From: Bacteriovoracaceae bacterium UBA6200
Lineage (GTDB): Bacteria; Bdellovibrionota; Bacteriovoracia; Bacteriovoracales; Bacteriovoracaceae
Direction of reading: 5' to 3'
Assembly (NCBI GenBank): GCA_002422605.1
Contig: DISW01000012.1
Span: 1-64,000, forward strand
Length of the DNA: 64,000 nt
Each line of letters opens with the position of its first letter. Within the stretch, counting starts at the first letter, position 1. The notes beneath the pieces were generated by a model. That model was not told the DNA's origin, ran no database searches, and was given only the letters and a program-made list of their open reading frames with translations. Positions 1 to 8,963 of the stretch are shown one piece after another. A program made the translations under genes and the position numbers.

Positions 1-449
1 ATGACTTAAAGCGTGAAAACCTCCATTCTTTCTACCAAACTTTCGATTTTCTCCAGTTAATTAAGAAGTGGCCGGATATTGTAGGACCTAAACTTTCTGG
101 AGTGACTTCTCCTCTAAAGATAAAAAGTGACTCGCTTTTTATCATGGCCAAACATGCCAGCTATTCTCACCAGCTCTCTTTTTTAAGTGAAGAAATAAAA
201 ACTGAAATTTTTAAGGTCTTACCCGAATTAAAAAACGTTATAAAAAAACTCGTTTTTCAAACTCAAGAGAATTATTTCAAGCCGCAAGATTCAATTCAAG
301 AAGCTCAAAAAAATCCTCCGGCACCTAAACTTCATCCTCAATCCCCTCAGTATAAAATTCTTAAAATGGAGGCAGAGAGACTTTTTTCAGAAGTGGAAGA
401 TCAGGAATTAAAAGAAATTTTGACTTCTATCTTTATTCAATCCCGCTAG
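1..449 (+). CDS. DciA-like (DUF721) protein, 5' end outside the window
   Basis: The reading frame is open to the first base of the window, so the gene begins upstream; a GTG at 102 lies inside the conserved domain and is not the likely start. The visible part reads WPDIVGPKLS, then a TSPLKI stretch, DSLFIMAKHASYSHQLSFL, and a C-terminal IKKLVFQ strand. This matches the DUF721/DciA pattern of W-x2-IVG, a hydrophobic beta pair and a helix ending in an ELSFL-type motif. DciA-type proteins help load the replicative helicase DnaB in bacteria that lack DnaC. A charged, proline-rich tail of about 50 residues follows. Its last 17 nt overlap the convergent methyltransferase gene. The family call is by eye; the DnaB role is inferred from the family. 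Confidence 0.7.
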   Translation, partial: DLKRENLHSFYQTFDFLQLIKKWPDIVGPKLSGVTSPLKIKSDSLFIMAKHASYSHQLSFLSEEIKTEIFKVLPELKNVIKKLVFQTQENYFKPQDSIQEAQKNPPAPKLHPQSPQYKILKMEAERLFSEVEDQELKEILTSIFIQSR

Positions 450-1008
450 AAATTTCTAAAAAGATTAGACCCTCCTCAATAGAGGTTGAAACGACAAGTG
501 GTCCTTTATTCTTTTTAACCTCTTCAAGTATCAGAGGATCATTCTTTATAACGAGAAATCCACGCCCTCCCGGGGCCAAGGTGCTCTCTATCAACCTCAT
601 TAAGGTCAACCAGTCGTCTTTAACAAATGAGCGTGCCAACTCCCTCCGGGGATCCTTGTTTCCTTGTCCTCTTCCCGGTAAATAATAGGGGGGATTGCAG
701 ACAATAAGATCGTATTTTCGATTAGGTTTCCACTCACCGAATGAACTTTTTATGATTTCACTCTCCAGTGAAGTCTTCAATTGTTGCTTTAAATTAATTT
801 CAAGATGGGGATGAAAATCGTCTTGCAGTTCCAACAAGGTTAAAAATTCACATCTAAGAAGATTGGCCATTTCTATACCAATGACTCCACAACCTGCTCC
901 CAAATCCAGCATAGAAGTTGCGACCACTCCCCTCTTCCTGATTATTTGAACAAGATTTAAGGAGTCTTCGTTGAAGCGGTAAAATTCTGGTTGGGAATAA
1001 TCATTCAT
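433..1008 (-). CDS. TrmN6-like SAM-dependent methyltransferase
   Basis: A 191-residue class I methyltransferase. The SAM-binding glycine loop LDLGAGCGVIGIEMA lies near residues 36-50 and the catalytic motif NPPYY near residue 105. NPPY motifs act on exocyclic or ring amino groups, and NPPYY followed by PGRGQ and a helix with RRELAR resembles the TrmN6 (YfiC) family, which makes m6A37 in tRNA1(Val). The protein is shorter than E. coli TrmN6 (about 245), mainly at the N-terminus. The ATG at 1008 overlaps the upstream gene by 8 nt, so it is probably translationally coupled as the last gene of the long leftward operon. The substrate is not certain; an rRNA or protein target is possible. Confidence 0.65.
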   Translation of the reverse strand: MNDYSQPEFYRFNEDSLNLVQIIRKRGVVATSMLDLGAGCGVIGIEMANLLRCEFLTLLELQDDFHPHLEINLKQQLKTSLESEIIKSSFGEWKPNRKYDLIVCNPPYYLPGRGQGNKDPRRELARSFVKDDWLTLMRLIESTLAPGGRGFLVIKNDPLILEEVKKNKGPLVVSTSIEEGLIFLEISSGIE

Positions 1009-2758
1009 GGGTTACAAATGAATTTGTTTTATCAATCAGCTCTTGATTGATGTCGCCTAGTTCTATCAGTTTATAGAGGGCCATCATAAAATCACTTGGT
1101 CTATCCAGACTGGATTTCAAATAAGGTCTTCTACTCGGGAGAAAGCTTTTGCCATGTTTTTTTGAAAAAGAATCAGCAAGCCTTTCGTTATCCAGAAGGA
1201 AAATAAACCATAACTGATCTTCATTCTCAATTCGCAGAAGCTCCGGATTCATAGCTTCTGAAATGAGAGGATCTATGTTTATAAATGGCCAGAACCAATA
1301 GGATTGTTCCTGAAGAGGATATTCCTTAAAATTCCTAAGTGCGGTTAGGAGAGCACTGTTACTAAGACTTGTAAGTCTTAAGTAGTGAACCAAAGATGGT
1401 GCAAGTTTCTCCGTGTAGGCCAGTCGCATGGAAGCCCTAACTTCGGTTGTATCAATTGTTCCTGCTAATTGTATGAGAGATGGCTCATTGTAGAAGTTTA
1501 AGAAATACAGAGTAAGTAGTTCAAAGGATCTTCTATCGGCTGGATGTTTTGAAAGTCGTTTAAAAAGCTGTGGCATCATTTCACTGGCGAGTTCATGATA
1601 AAAATGATTAGAAGTCTTAACTTTTGACCAGTTTTCTCTAGGAGAAACCTGAATGATGCTTCTTAAAATATTATCCGAACGAGAGATATTTCCAATAATG
1701 AGGTACAAGTAAGATTTCAAAATCTTTTCAGGCAGAGTCTCCTCAGGAATCTCAAAGATGATATCGATAATCTGACCTTTAAGTTTTCCATCAGTGATCA
1801 AGTTAAATTGCGAATTCAAAAGATCTGTCAGGGTCTTCTGGATATCCTGGTGCTTTTTGCTTAAAGTATGGCTTTGCGACATCCACTTCATCCAGGTTTT
1901 AACCGGATGCTGATCAGGGAGGTTCAAAAAGCAATCTCTTAGTTTGATCAGAAATTTTTCGTTCACCACTTCCGGCGGATACAAAATTATTCCCAATTGA
2001 TAGACGTGATTATTCAGATCGCTGCAAACCAATTCTTCAATATTTAGAGAACTCACAACCTTAAATCCATCTAATCCTGTGGAGATTGCGAAATTAACTT
2101 TGTCGATTGAGATACTGCTATCTAATAGCTTTTTTTTTTCGGAGAGATTCTCCTGAGCGTGGGCCGAGCCTATAAGGGAGATTGAAGTCATTTCGCCCTG
2201 AAATACAGACTTGATTATTGTTTTTCTGAAATAGATAAGGAGGAACAGAAACAGAAATCCCAGGATTCCAATATATTTAAGATAATTTTGTTTTCTTATT
2301 GGATGGGCGGCAGCCGAGGAATGGGCCTTTACTCGTGGTCTGGAGTTATTTTTTTTTTTTACTCCAGTAACGGCCAATTCTGAAGCATTTAACTCTACAT
2401 CTACAATCCCATTATCTTCAGGAGGCTTTGTTTCTTGCTTCTCGCTAAGTGCGGAAAGATTGATTCCGCCTACCATGGTTATGTCATTAGAGTGAATTTC
2501 ATGAGAATCATTGTCTGAAGCCGTTATAACGTCCTTGGCTTCGCTGATGGGATTAAAGCCTTGGACTTCATTGCCAATGAGGTATCGGGCAACTAAATCG
2601 TCTTCACGAATAAAAAACCAATAGCCGTTTCCACTGCAAACCTCATCATCACCTTTAATCGAGCCATTTTTATATAGCTCATTAACCTTCTCTTTTGAGA
2701 CGGGTCCTAAGATGTGGTTCGATTTCGTTCTAATCAGCCAGTTTTTTTCCATACTCAC
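1001..2758 (-). CDS. GYF_2-domain single-pass membrane protein, function unknown
   Basis: A 585-residue protein. Residues 5-60 look like a GYF_2 domain (NWLIRT, GPVSKEKVNELYKNG, GYWFFIRE), a module usually found at the N-terminus of bacterial membrane proteins. An acidic, low-complexity linker follows, then a basic patch and one membrane helix at about 160-177 (LGFLFLFLLIYF), then about 400 residues of mostly helical sequence without a recognised domain. By the positive-inside rule the GYF part is cytoplasmic and the large C-terminal part periplasmic. The GTG at 2758 forms a GTGA overlap with the mlaD stop; ATG 2752 is an alternative start. Its place directly after mlaD suggests a partner of the Mla machinery, but that is inference. 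Confidence 0.6.
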   Translation of the reverse strand: MSMEKNWLIRTKSNHILGPVSKEKVNELYKNGSIKGDDEVCSGNGYWFFIREDDLVARYLIGNEVQGFNPISEAKDVITASDNDSHEIHSNDITMVGGINLSALSEKQETKPPEDNGIVDVELNASELAVTGVKKKNNSRPRVKAHSSAAAHPIRKQNYLKYIGILGFLFLFLLIYFRKTIIKSVFQGEMTSISLIGSAHAQENLSEKKKLLDSSISIDKVNFAISTGLDGFKVVSSLNIEELVCSDLNNHVYQLGIILYPPEVVNEKFLIKLRDCFLNLPDQHPVKTWMKWMSQSHTLSKKHQDIQKTLTDLLNSQFNLITDGKLKGQIIDIIFEIPEETLPEKILKSYLYLIIGNISRSDNILRSIIQVSPRENWSKVKTSNHFYHELASEMMPQLFKRLSKHPADRRSFELLTLYFLNFYNEPSLIQLAGTIDTTEVRASMRLAYTEKLAPSLVHYLRLTSLSNSALLTALRNFKEYPLQEQSYWFWPFINIDPLISEAMNPELLRIENEDQLWFIFLLDNERLADSFSKKHGKSFLPSRRPYLKSSLDRPSDFMMALYKLIELGDINQELIDKTNSFVTHE

Positions 2759-4134
2759 CGAGCGAAAATGCCTATGAGGGCGGCCAGGTCTTGATCATTA
2801 AATCTTAGACCTGCAGATATTGTAGCACTCTGTTTTCCATCCTTAGAAATTAAATCTTCACCTGCAATGCGGGCAAATAAGACGTTCCATATTTTAATTT
2901 CAGTAATTACTCTTAAATTCGGCCCTGCGTCTTTTTGATAATCAAAAAGCTCCGAGCCAAATCTTATACCGTAGTCAGGTATATAGTAATCTACCCCTAC
3001 ACCACCAGTTGATTCAATCAGACCAGCTCTGAGACCCCAGCGTTGAATTCTGCGGCCAATCTGGAAGTTAAACTTAAATTCTGATTTATCAATTTTACGG
3101 ACAGAAGTTTTTGTTTCCGGTCCACCATCAACACTTGTGTAAGTATCTTTTTCCGTTTCCGACTCCGGTCCAAAATCATTCGTCACTACCCCTAAGCGAA
3201 AAAAGCGCTCAGGTGCAGGATAGATATCAATATCAAATCTAGTATCTGAACCTAGTCTGGTATTGGCACCAGTGGAAATTCCAATGTCAGCTTCAATATT
3301 ATTAATGCGATTAACAAGACGATTCACACTCGAGAGAGTTTGGGAAACCTGGTCTACTACGGCATCATCCCGAAGAAGCTTACCAACAGTACCCTTACCA
3401 TCTTTAACATCGGCCACAATCAACTTCAGATCAGAAACGGCAGAATCAACTTTATCCAATATTGGGCCTAGCTTTGAAAGATCACCCATGAGAGAATCTT
3501 TTTGATAACGATCTGTCTCGTGTGCAAGTTGAGAAGAAACAGCTTCAATATCCTGAATGATTTTATTGATCTGATTTTCATTCCCTGTGGTAATACGTTT
3601 AAGACTTGCCGACATGTCGTTGATGTTGGCAACGATCTCTTTAATGAGATTTTTCCCCTCATCATCACGTAATGATTCTTTTACTGTAACGATGATTTCT
3701 TTTACTTCTTTTAGAACGGCCGATGCATCTGAAGCTAAACTATCCAGCCCTTCTCCGCTCTCAGTTATAATCATTGAACCTTCTGCCAGACGAGGACCTG
3801 CCTGATCACCAAGATCCATATCGATGAACTTATCACCTAAGAGTCCTACACTTTTAATTTTTAATTTTGCTTTGGGAGTAACTTTAATTTCATCCAGAAT
3901 TTCAAAAGTAATAAGGGCCTGAGCATTATCTAACTCGATTTTCTTAATTTTACCGGCGTTGATACCGGCAACTTTAATTGGAGTTTTTTCAAAAATTCCC
4001 GAAGCATCCTTCAGGGTCGTTTGATAAGCTATGTGTTTACCAAAACCAGATTGGTTTTGCGTAATTTTTAATGACATCACCATTACACTGGTTAGCGCAA
4101 CCAGGGTTAGGAGTCCTACTTTAAGAGGGTTCAA
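2755..4134 (-). CDS. mlaD: MlaD-type MCE protein with extra C-terminal beta-rich domain
   Basis: A 459-residue protein, over twice the length of E. coli MlaD (183). It has a membrane helix at residues 5-25, an MCE domain at about 36-113 (ASGIFEKTPIKVAGINAGKI, VGLLGDKFIDMDLG), and a long helical stretch at about 130-275 rich in Ile/Val/Leu heptads. From about 285 the tail has alternating aromatic/polar strands (RFDIDIYPAPERFFRLGVV, FKFNFQIGRRI, YGIRFGSELFDY) that resemble an outer-membrane beta-barrel. MCE proteins bind phospholipids between the membranes as part of the MlaFE transporter. The start is TTG at 4134, preceded by GGAG. It follows mlaF by 68 nt. The transenvelope reading of the tail is inference from sequence pattern. 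Confidence 0.88.
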   Translation of the reverse strand: MNPLKVGLLTLVALTSVMVMSLKITQNQSGFGKHIAYQTTLKDASGIFEKTPIKVAGINAGKIKKIELDNAQALITFEILDEIKVTPKAKLKIKSVGLLGDKFIDMDLGDQAGPRLAEGSMIITESGEGLDSLASDASAVLKEVKEIIVTVKESLRDDEGKNLIKEIVANINDMSASLKRITTGNENQINKIIQDIEAVSSQLAHETDRYQKDSLMGDLSKLGPILDKVDSAVSDLKLIVADVKDGKGTVGKLLRDDAVVDQVSQTLSSVNRLVNRINNIEADIGISTGANTRLGSDTRFDIDIYPAPERFFRLGVVTNDFGPESETEKDTYTSVDGGPETKTSVRKIDKSEFKFNFQIGRRIQRWGLRAGLIESTGGVGVDYYIPDYGIRFGSELFDYQKDAGPNLRVITEIKIWNVLFARIAGEDLISKDGKQSATISAGLRFNDQDLAALIGIFAR

Positions 4135-4202
4135 AAGTTCTCACTCCAGTAAATTTCAATAACTCGAACAATCGGTTATTTTAAAATGATAATCGATTCC
4201 GG

Positions 4203-4946
4203 CTATAACTCAAGGAATCTTCGTATGACAGGATTTTCCGATTTCTTGAAATTCTCCACATCTAAATGCTCAACTACCTGACCTCTTTCCATAAAGACAA
4301 TATAATCAGAGTATTTAAGTGTGGCATGAATATCATGAGAGATGATAATCGAAGTAAAACCGCGTCCTTGATTTCTTAAATGGGTATCTCTCATCAAATC
4401 GTAAACAACATGAGTTGTAATAGGATCCAGACCTGAGGTTGGTTCATCATACAACATAATATGAGGATCCAGGGCCAACCCTCTAGCGAGTCCCACTCTT
4501 TTTCTCATCCCTCCAGAGAGTTCTGAAGGCAGCCGTCCAGCAGCTTCTTTACTAATGCCCACCGAATCAAGCAGCCCTAAAACCTTATCTTTTATTTCGG
4601 CTTCATTCATTTTGGTGAATTCTCTTAAAGGGAAGGCGACATTTTCAAAAGATGTTAAGAAATCAAAAAGGGCCGCGTACTGGAAAACCATTCCGAAGTT
4701 TCGTCGAAACTCCCGGAGTTCCAGTTCTGATATAAGGCCAATATCTGTACCTAGTACGATGACCTCACCTTCGGATGGTTTTACCAGACCGAGGATGTGC
4801 TTCATCAAGGTTGTTTTACCGGCGCCTGAAAATCCTAAAATAGTGGTAATTTTACCTCTATGAACCCCAAAATTGAGATCTCTTAATACGGGTGTTTCAC
4901 CAAAGCTCTTAGATACATTTTTAAATTCTACTGCAAACTCTGTCAT
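4203..4946 (-). CDS. mlaF: MlaF, ATPase of the phospholipid transporter
   Basis: A 247-residue ABC ATPase. It has Walker A GFSGAGKTT at residues 38-46, a Q-loop FGMVFQYAALFD, the signature LSGGMRKRVGLAR, Walker B IMLYDEPTSGLDP, and an H-loop IIISHD. The variant signature SGGMRKR and the FDFLTSFENVAFPLRE stretch are typical of MlaF/Ttg2A ATPases. It would energise lipid transfer through MlaE. Its start overlaps the mlaE stop by 4 nt (ATGA), showing tight coupling. No mlaB-like STAS gene is visible next to it, and mlaC is also absent, unlike the E. coli operon. Confidence 0.95.
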   Translation of the reverse strand: MTEFAVEFKNVSKSFGETPVLRDLNFGVHRGKITTILGFSGAGKTTLMKHILGLVKPSEGEVIVLGTDIGLISELELREFRRNFGMVFQYAALFDFLTSFENVAFPLREFTKMNEAEIKDKVLGLLDSVGISKEAAGRLPSELSGGMRKRVGLARGLALDPHIMLYDEPTSGLDPITTHVVYDLMRDTHLRNQGRGFTSIIISHDIHATLKYSDYIVFMERGQVVEHLDVENFKKSENPVIRRFLEL

Positions 4947-5740
4947 AGGATTTTTGCCAAAAAGCTAGTTAAGAAAAAGTCGACAACGAGTACAGTAATC
5001 ATCCCCCAAACCACTGCCATATTTGTGCCTTTACCTACACCTTCAGCTCCGCCTGTGACATTAAAGCCCTGGTAGGTTCCGATGATACCGATAAGGTAGC
5101 CAAAGACGGCCGCTTTAATCAAGCCTTCTGCGACCATTCCTAAATTCATAAAATCGCTAATTTTTTGGGTATAGAGGATTTCATCAATTTGAAGAACTTT
5201 TGTACCAATAAGCCATGAACCCCAATAGCCAATAAGAAGAAAAATCCCTGATAGCATTGGCATCGAGAGCATCGCTCCCAAAATCCGCGGAACGGCAAGA
5301 TATTGATAACTATTTATTCCCATCACTTCCAAAGCATCTATTTGTTCGGTCACTTTCATACTGCCAATCTGGGCCGCCATAGCGGCTCCACATCTTCCCG
5401 CGACTACGAGTCCGGAAAGAACAGGGGCAAGCTCTTTAGCTAAGGCAATCGTGACGATAGGTCCGATAAAGGAGTCCGTACTGATTGCTTTCATTCCAAT
5501 ATAAATCTGGAAAGCAAAAACGGCCCCGGTAAAAATAGATGTCAAAAAAATAATGAAGACAGATTTATTTCCCATGAAATACATCTGATCAAAAAGAAGC
5601 TTAAACCGAAAAGGCGGCTTAAAGGTCCAGAAGATTGTCCGCATAGTGAAATTGGTAAAGTCTCCAAGACCATTTATAAGAGAGATGACACTCTCTCCGA
5701 TTCCACTTATTCGCTTTTCTACAAATTCAATTGCGCTCAT
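4943..5740 (-). CDS. mlaE: MlaE, permease of the phospholipid transporter
   Basis: A 265-residue MlaE-family permease with an amphipathic N-terminus and about five membrane helices. Family landmarks include AGRCGAAMAAQIGSMKVTEQIDAL, VPRILGAMLSMPML, and a C-terminal GGAEGVGKGTN before the last helix. Together with MlaF it forms the inner-membrane ABC complex that MlaD caps. The length is normal for the family. It starts 4 nt after the alr stop, so it is read from the same leftward transcript. Confidence 0.95.
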   Translation of the reverse strand: MSAIEFVEKRISGIGESVISLINGLGDFTNFTMRTIFWTFKPPFRFKLLFDQMYFMGNKSVFIIFLTSIFTGAVFAFQIYIGMKAISTDSFIGPIVTIALAKELAPVLSGLVVAGRCGAAMAAQIGSMKVTEQIDALEVMGINSYQYLAVPRILGAMLSMPMLSGIFLLIGYWGSWLIGTKVLQIDEILYTQKISDFMNLGMVAEGLIKAAVFGYLIGIIGTYQGFNVTGGAEGVGKGTNMAVVWGMITVLVVDFFLTSFLAKIL

Positions 5741-5744
5741 AGTT

Positions 5745-6857
5745 CTACTTTACTTTGTAAATTCTAGGAATACGTGATGAAACTGCACACATTAACTGAT
5801 AGGCATGAGTTTTACTTTGAACAGCGATATCAGTAATGACCTCACCTTCATGATTCCATATTTCAACCTGATCCTCCGGATGAAAGGAAGACTCAGCTTC
5901 AGGATCAAACTGAATGAGGGTTACGTCCATATTGATACGGCCAAAAAGTTTTCCAACATGGCCTTTCATATTAATCTTAGTTCCACTCAGGAAAGTCAGA
6001 ATCCCGTCTCCATATCCCAATGCTACTGCCACCATAAAAGCATCTTTATCCGCAACGTTCACACCGTAGCCTACAGGAGTTCCTTTTTTAACAGAGTAAG
6101 TTGATATCACTTTGGTTACGAGTCTAGAAACTACTTTTCCTTTCCAGACAACTTCATCAAGCACACTCGGTGGCCCATAAAGCATAAGACCTGGTCGTAC
6201 AAATGTTTCATTCACACCGTAACCCTGCTCGATCGCTCCTGAATTGGCGATAGAGGTTGATCTCACTTCGATTCCCTGGGATTTGAACATTGATTTTAAA
6301 TCATCAAACTCCTGAGTTTGCTTATGGCATTTGTCTCCAGGTTTAATCGTTTGGGCAGAACGCGAGAAATGAGTAATCAGATGTTCTATGCCCCGTTCTT
6401 TTAACATAGGCAGATATTCTTCCAGATCCTCTTTTAAAAGACCTAAACGATTCATCCCTGTATTCATTTTTAAAACGAGAGGGATTTTTTTCATCTCAGG
6501 CAATTTAAGCATAACCTCAAGGTCACATTTTCTGTGAATAACCGGGGTCATGTTATAATGAAGATAGGCTTCACGGGCCTTCTCATTTAAGAGTTCGCTG
6601 TCAGAGAAGATCAGGGCTTCTGCATTTAGCTGAGGGCACTCATCGAATAATTTCAGGCCCTCGCCTAAAGTGGCGCAGCCTAACTTTTTCACGCCGCACT
6701 CATTCACTAAGAACTGCGATACCGGAATCATCCCATTTCCATAAGCATCACTTTTTACCATAGGTAAAATTTCCGCTTTAGGAGCGAGGGATTTTATTTG
6801 TTGAAAGTTCTGACCCATGAGGGAGAGATTCACTTCCAAAAAGCTGGAATGTCTCAT
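5745..6857 (-). CDS. alr: Alanine racemase
   Basis: A 370-residue fold-III PLP enzyme that converts L-alanine to D-alanine for peptidoglycan. The PLP lysine is K35 in the motif MVKSDAYGNG. R137 in MNRLG and the C-terminal-domain tyrosine Y264 in VGYGVN match the catalytic set, and GRINMDV replaces the common GRVCMD. The length is normal. Its start codon overlaps the stop of the upstream gene (TAATG). The location inside an mla/envelope operon fits a cell-wall role. A biosynthetic versus catabolic role cannot be told from sequence. Confidence 0.95.
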   Translation of the reverse strand: MRHSSFLEVNLSLMGQNFQQIKSLAPKAEILPMVKSDAYGNGMIPVSQFLVNECGVKKLGCATLGEGLKLFDECPQLNAEALIFSDSELLNEKAREAYLHYNMTPVIHRKCDLEVMLKLPEMKKIPLVLKMNTGMNRLGLLKEDLEEYLPMLKERGIEHLITHFSRSAQTIKPGDKCHKQTQEFDDLKSMFKSQGIEVRSTSIANSGAIEQGYGVNETFVRPGLMLYGPPSVLDEVVWKGKVVSRLVTKVISTYSVKKGTPVGYGVNVADKDAFMVAVALGYGDGILTFLSGTKINMKGHVGKLFGRINMDVTLIQFDPEAESSFHPEDQVEIWNHEGEVITDIAVQSKTHAYQLMCAVSSRIPRIYKVK

Positions 6858-8296
6858 TAAATATTCAATCTCTTTACGTCTTTCCGGACCATATTCATCA
6901 GACGTTTACTTTCTTCTTCTGACGCCAAATCTGCGAATTCTTTTTCAAAGATTCGTAAATAATGAGAAGAGGAAGCCGGTACTAATTTTAATAGAGGAAG
7001 CATTTCCTCAGAAAGAATCTGGGAGTTATCTTCAAAAAACTTCCAATAACTAAACTGCTTGATAAAATTCTGCAGAGTTTGAGTTTCAGCTTCCACGCTT
7101 TCACGAGGGATAAAGAACAGGACATGCCAAGGGCCGAAGAGAGAGAGTTTCGTTGTTTTTTGAAGTCTTCCAGAAAGCTGAAGGAAGAAGTCATTAAAGA
7201 AAGCTGACCAAAAAAACTTATTTGAACTTCTCTTCTTAGCGATCTCGGTCAAAGGAATAAGGCTTAGGGCGACGATTCTTGTATCTGAATCAATTCCACC
7301 TTTTTGCATTCTATCCATATTGTCGAGAGCTTCCCACATAGGCAGGAACTGGGTCGGATACTGAGGCATTTGCTGATAAAGTTTTAAGCGACGGAAACTT
7401 GAACTAAGCATGCTTTCAAGTACATCCCATGGAAAATTCCCCATTCTTTCTTCTCTGAAAGAAACATAGAGAAGCATTTCTGGATTGGAAGCTCCTGCAT
7501 GAATTCTAATCGTCACTGGATCAATTTCAAATAAATCACGTGCTACTTGAGCGGCCATTTCCTGGGCAAAGGATTCAATCCCGTGAAGATTTTCCTGTCC
7601 TAACCATAGAGAAGGAAAAGGATGGAATTTTTTCCGTGCTACTTCAGGGCCAATAAGCTTCTGGCCATTTTGATTTAACTCATAAATGCCGTAAGCATCA
7701 ATGGCCGCCCATGATTCAAGTTTATTCATGAGAGAATTGGTAAAATCCTGATAGGCGGCTTCTGTTTCAATTTCACTGCAAAGATTTCGGATGAAATCAA
7801 AGTGAGCACAAAACTCTTCAGCGTCCGATCTTTCAGAAATAAGCCTTTGAGAGCGGGCCTGAAGGCGTTCGATCCGAGCTTCAAACTCGGCCATATCTTT
7901 TTTATTTTTAAGTTCGTTTACTCGATGGTTAATAAGGGCCATGACCTGAAGATTCAAAGTGGAGTCACTGTGAATATAACCTATCGGATTAAGTCCAAGC
8001 GTTGACTGAAGAAGAATCTTTGTGGATTCCTTCGAATAGAAGGCATAGGCCAGAGATCTATCCTGTACCTTTGGATGAGCACGGAACTGAACACTCCCCT
8101 GACTCATTTTGGTTACATCGACGATAGTAAGATCTGGAGTCTGGATAGAACAGGCAACCCAAAATTCATCAAGGTTTTGGTAGTGGTGGGCCAGGATATC
8201 ATGCTGCCTGAGTGCGCTGGCAATCTCCTTGGCACTGCTCATGTCATCCATGAGAATCGCCACAGAAAGTTCTATTCCTTGAAGTGTGGTCTGCAT
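6857..8296 (-). CDS. Receiver-like protein with GAF-like and degenerate GGDEF-like regions
   Basis: A 479-residue protein without a clear name. Residues about 8-125 read like a response-regulator receiver: an acidic pair in ILMDDM and a phosphoacceptor-type Asp in IVDVTKMSQG. The conserved lysine near the end appears to be missing (IGYIHSDS). A charged coiled coil follows at about 130-158. The middle (about 165-300) resembles a GAF domain. Near 330-420, RIVALSLIPLTEIAKK and SLFGPWHVLFFIP fall where a GGDEF domain would have its metal site and signature, but both motifs are lost. It would then be a regulator that cannot make cyclic-di-GMP. The domain calls are by eye. A good SD (GGGAGG) precedes the ATG. 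Confidence 0.5.
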   Translation of the reverse strand: MQTTLQGIELSVAILMDDMSSAKEIASALRQHDILAHHYQNLDEFWVACSIQTPDLTIVDVTKMSQGSVQFRAHPKVQDRSLAYAFYSKESTKILLQSTLGLNPIGYIHSDSTLNLQVMALINHRVNELKNKKDMAEFEARIERLQARSQRLISERSDAEEFCAHFDFIRNLCSEIETEAAYQDFTNSLMNKLESWAAIDAYGIYELNQNGQKLIGPEVARKKFHPFPSLWLGQENLHGIESFAQEMAAQVARDLFEIDPVTIRIHAGASNPEMLLYVSFREERMGNFPWDVLESMLSSSFRRLKLYQQMPQYPTQFLPMWEALDNMDRMQKGGIDSDTRIVALSLIPLTEIAKKRSSNKFFWSAFFNDFFLQLSGRLQKTTKLSLFGPWHVLFFIPRESVEAETQTLQNFIKQFSYWKFFEDNSQILSEEMLPLLKLVPASSSHYLRIFEKEFADLASEEESKRLMNMVRKDVKRLNI

Positions 8297-8359
8297 AGGT
8301 CCTCCCGACCAAATGTAAGCTTTTACACATGGTATCTTAGTGGAAAACCAATCGGCAAC

Positions 8360-8899
8360 TTATGATGAGAAAACTTGGTCCCAAAATTTTCGGGAGATCT
8401 CTGAGAGGTCTGTCCCTTTTTTATTCTCAATTCTCCATGGGATTTGCTCAAAGACTTGGGAGCGCTCCTGATAAATCCTTTGAAGTTCGCTTTTTCCCAA
8501 CTTGATTAAGGGTCTGGGCTCAGAACTTTCCAGATGAAGCCGTTCCCAGCAATCTTCAAACGGGACACTCAGATAACAAAATCCGATTTTTCTACTCGGA
8601 CGATAAAGTTCCAGGACAAGTTGGTTCAGACTGCCGCCACCTAAGGCCAGAACACCTTTTCCCTCTTCTTTCAAAAATCCTTCTAGCTCCTGACGTTCCC
8701 AAAGACGAAATTTCTCCCATCCCTCTTGTTCAATGAGTGAGGCCAGATTCTTATGACCCTTTCCGCGAGATTTAAGAATCAATTTATCAAGATCCTGGAA
8801 ATTCCACCCTTCTTCCGGTGCTTGATACTCAAGTTCTTGTAAAAAACTGGTCTTCCCTGCCCCGGAAAATCCAGCAATCAAAATTTTTTCGCATCCCAT
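8360..8899 (-). CDS. aroK: Shikimate kinase
   Basis: Phosphorylates shikimate on the way to chorismate. I chose ATG 8899 (MGCEKILIAGFSG), giving 179 residues, because longer frames extend back over the divergent yceD start and add a non-homologous hydrophobic leader. Walker A is GFSGAGKT at 10-17. The DxD-type QDLDKL, GWEKFRLWE, the shikimate-binding LGGGS, and the lid arginine in EPRPLIKL are all in order. It appears to be first in the leftward operon leading to alr and mla. aroC, for the last step of the pathway, lies elsewhere in the window. Confidence 0.85.
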   Translation of the reverse strand: MGCEKILIAGFSGAGKTSFLQELEYQAPEEGWNFQDLDKLILKSRGKGHKNLASLIEQEGWEKFRLWERQELEGFLKEEGKGVLALGGGSLNQLVLELYRPSRKIGFCYLSVPFEDCWERLHLESSEPRPLIKLGKSELQRIYQERSQVFEQIPWRIENKKGTDLSEISRKFWDQVFSS

Positions 8900-8963
8900 T
8901 ATGTTTGGTCCTTCACAGTTCGTGCAATCTCTAATAGAAGTTATCGCATAAACCGAGGTAACA

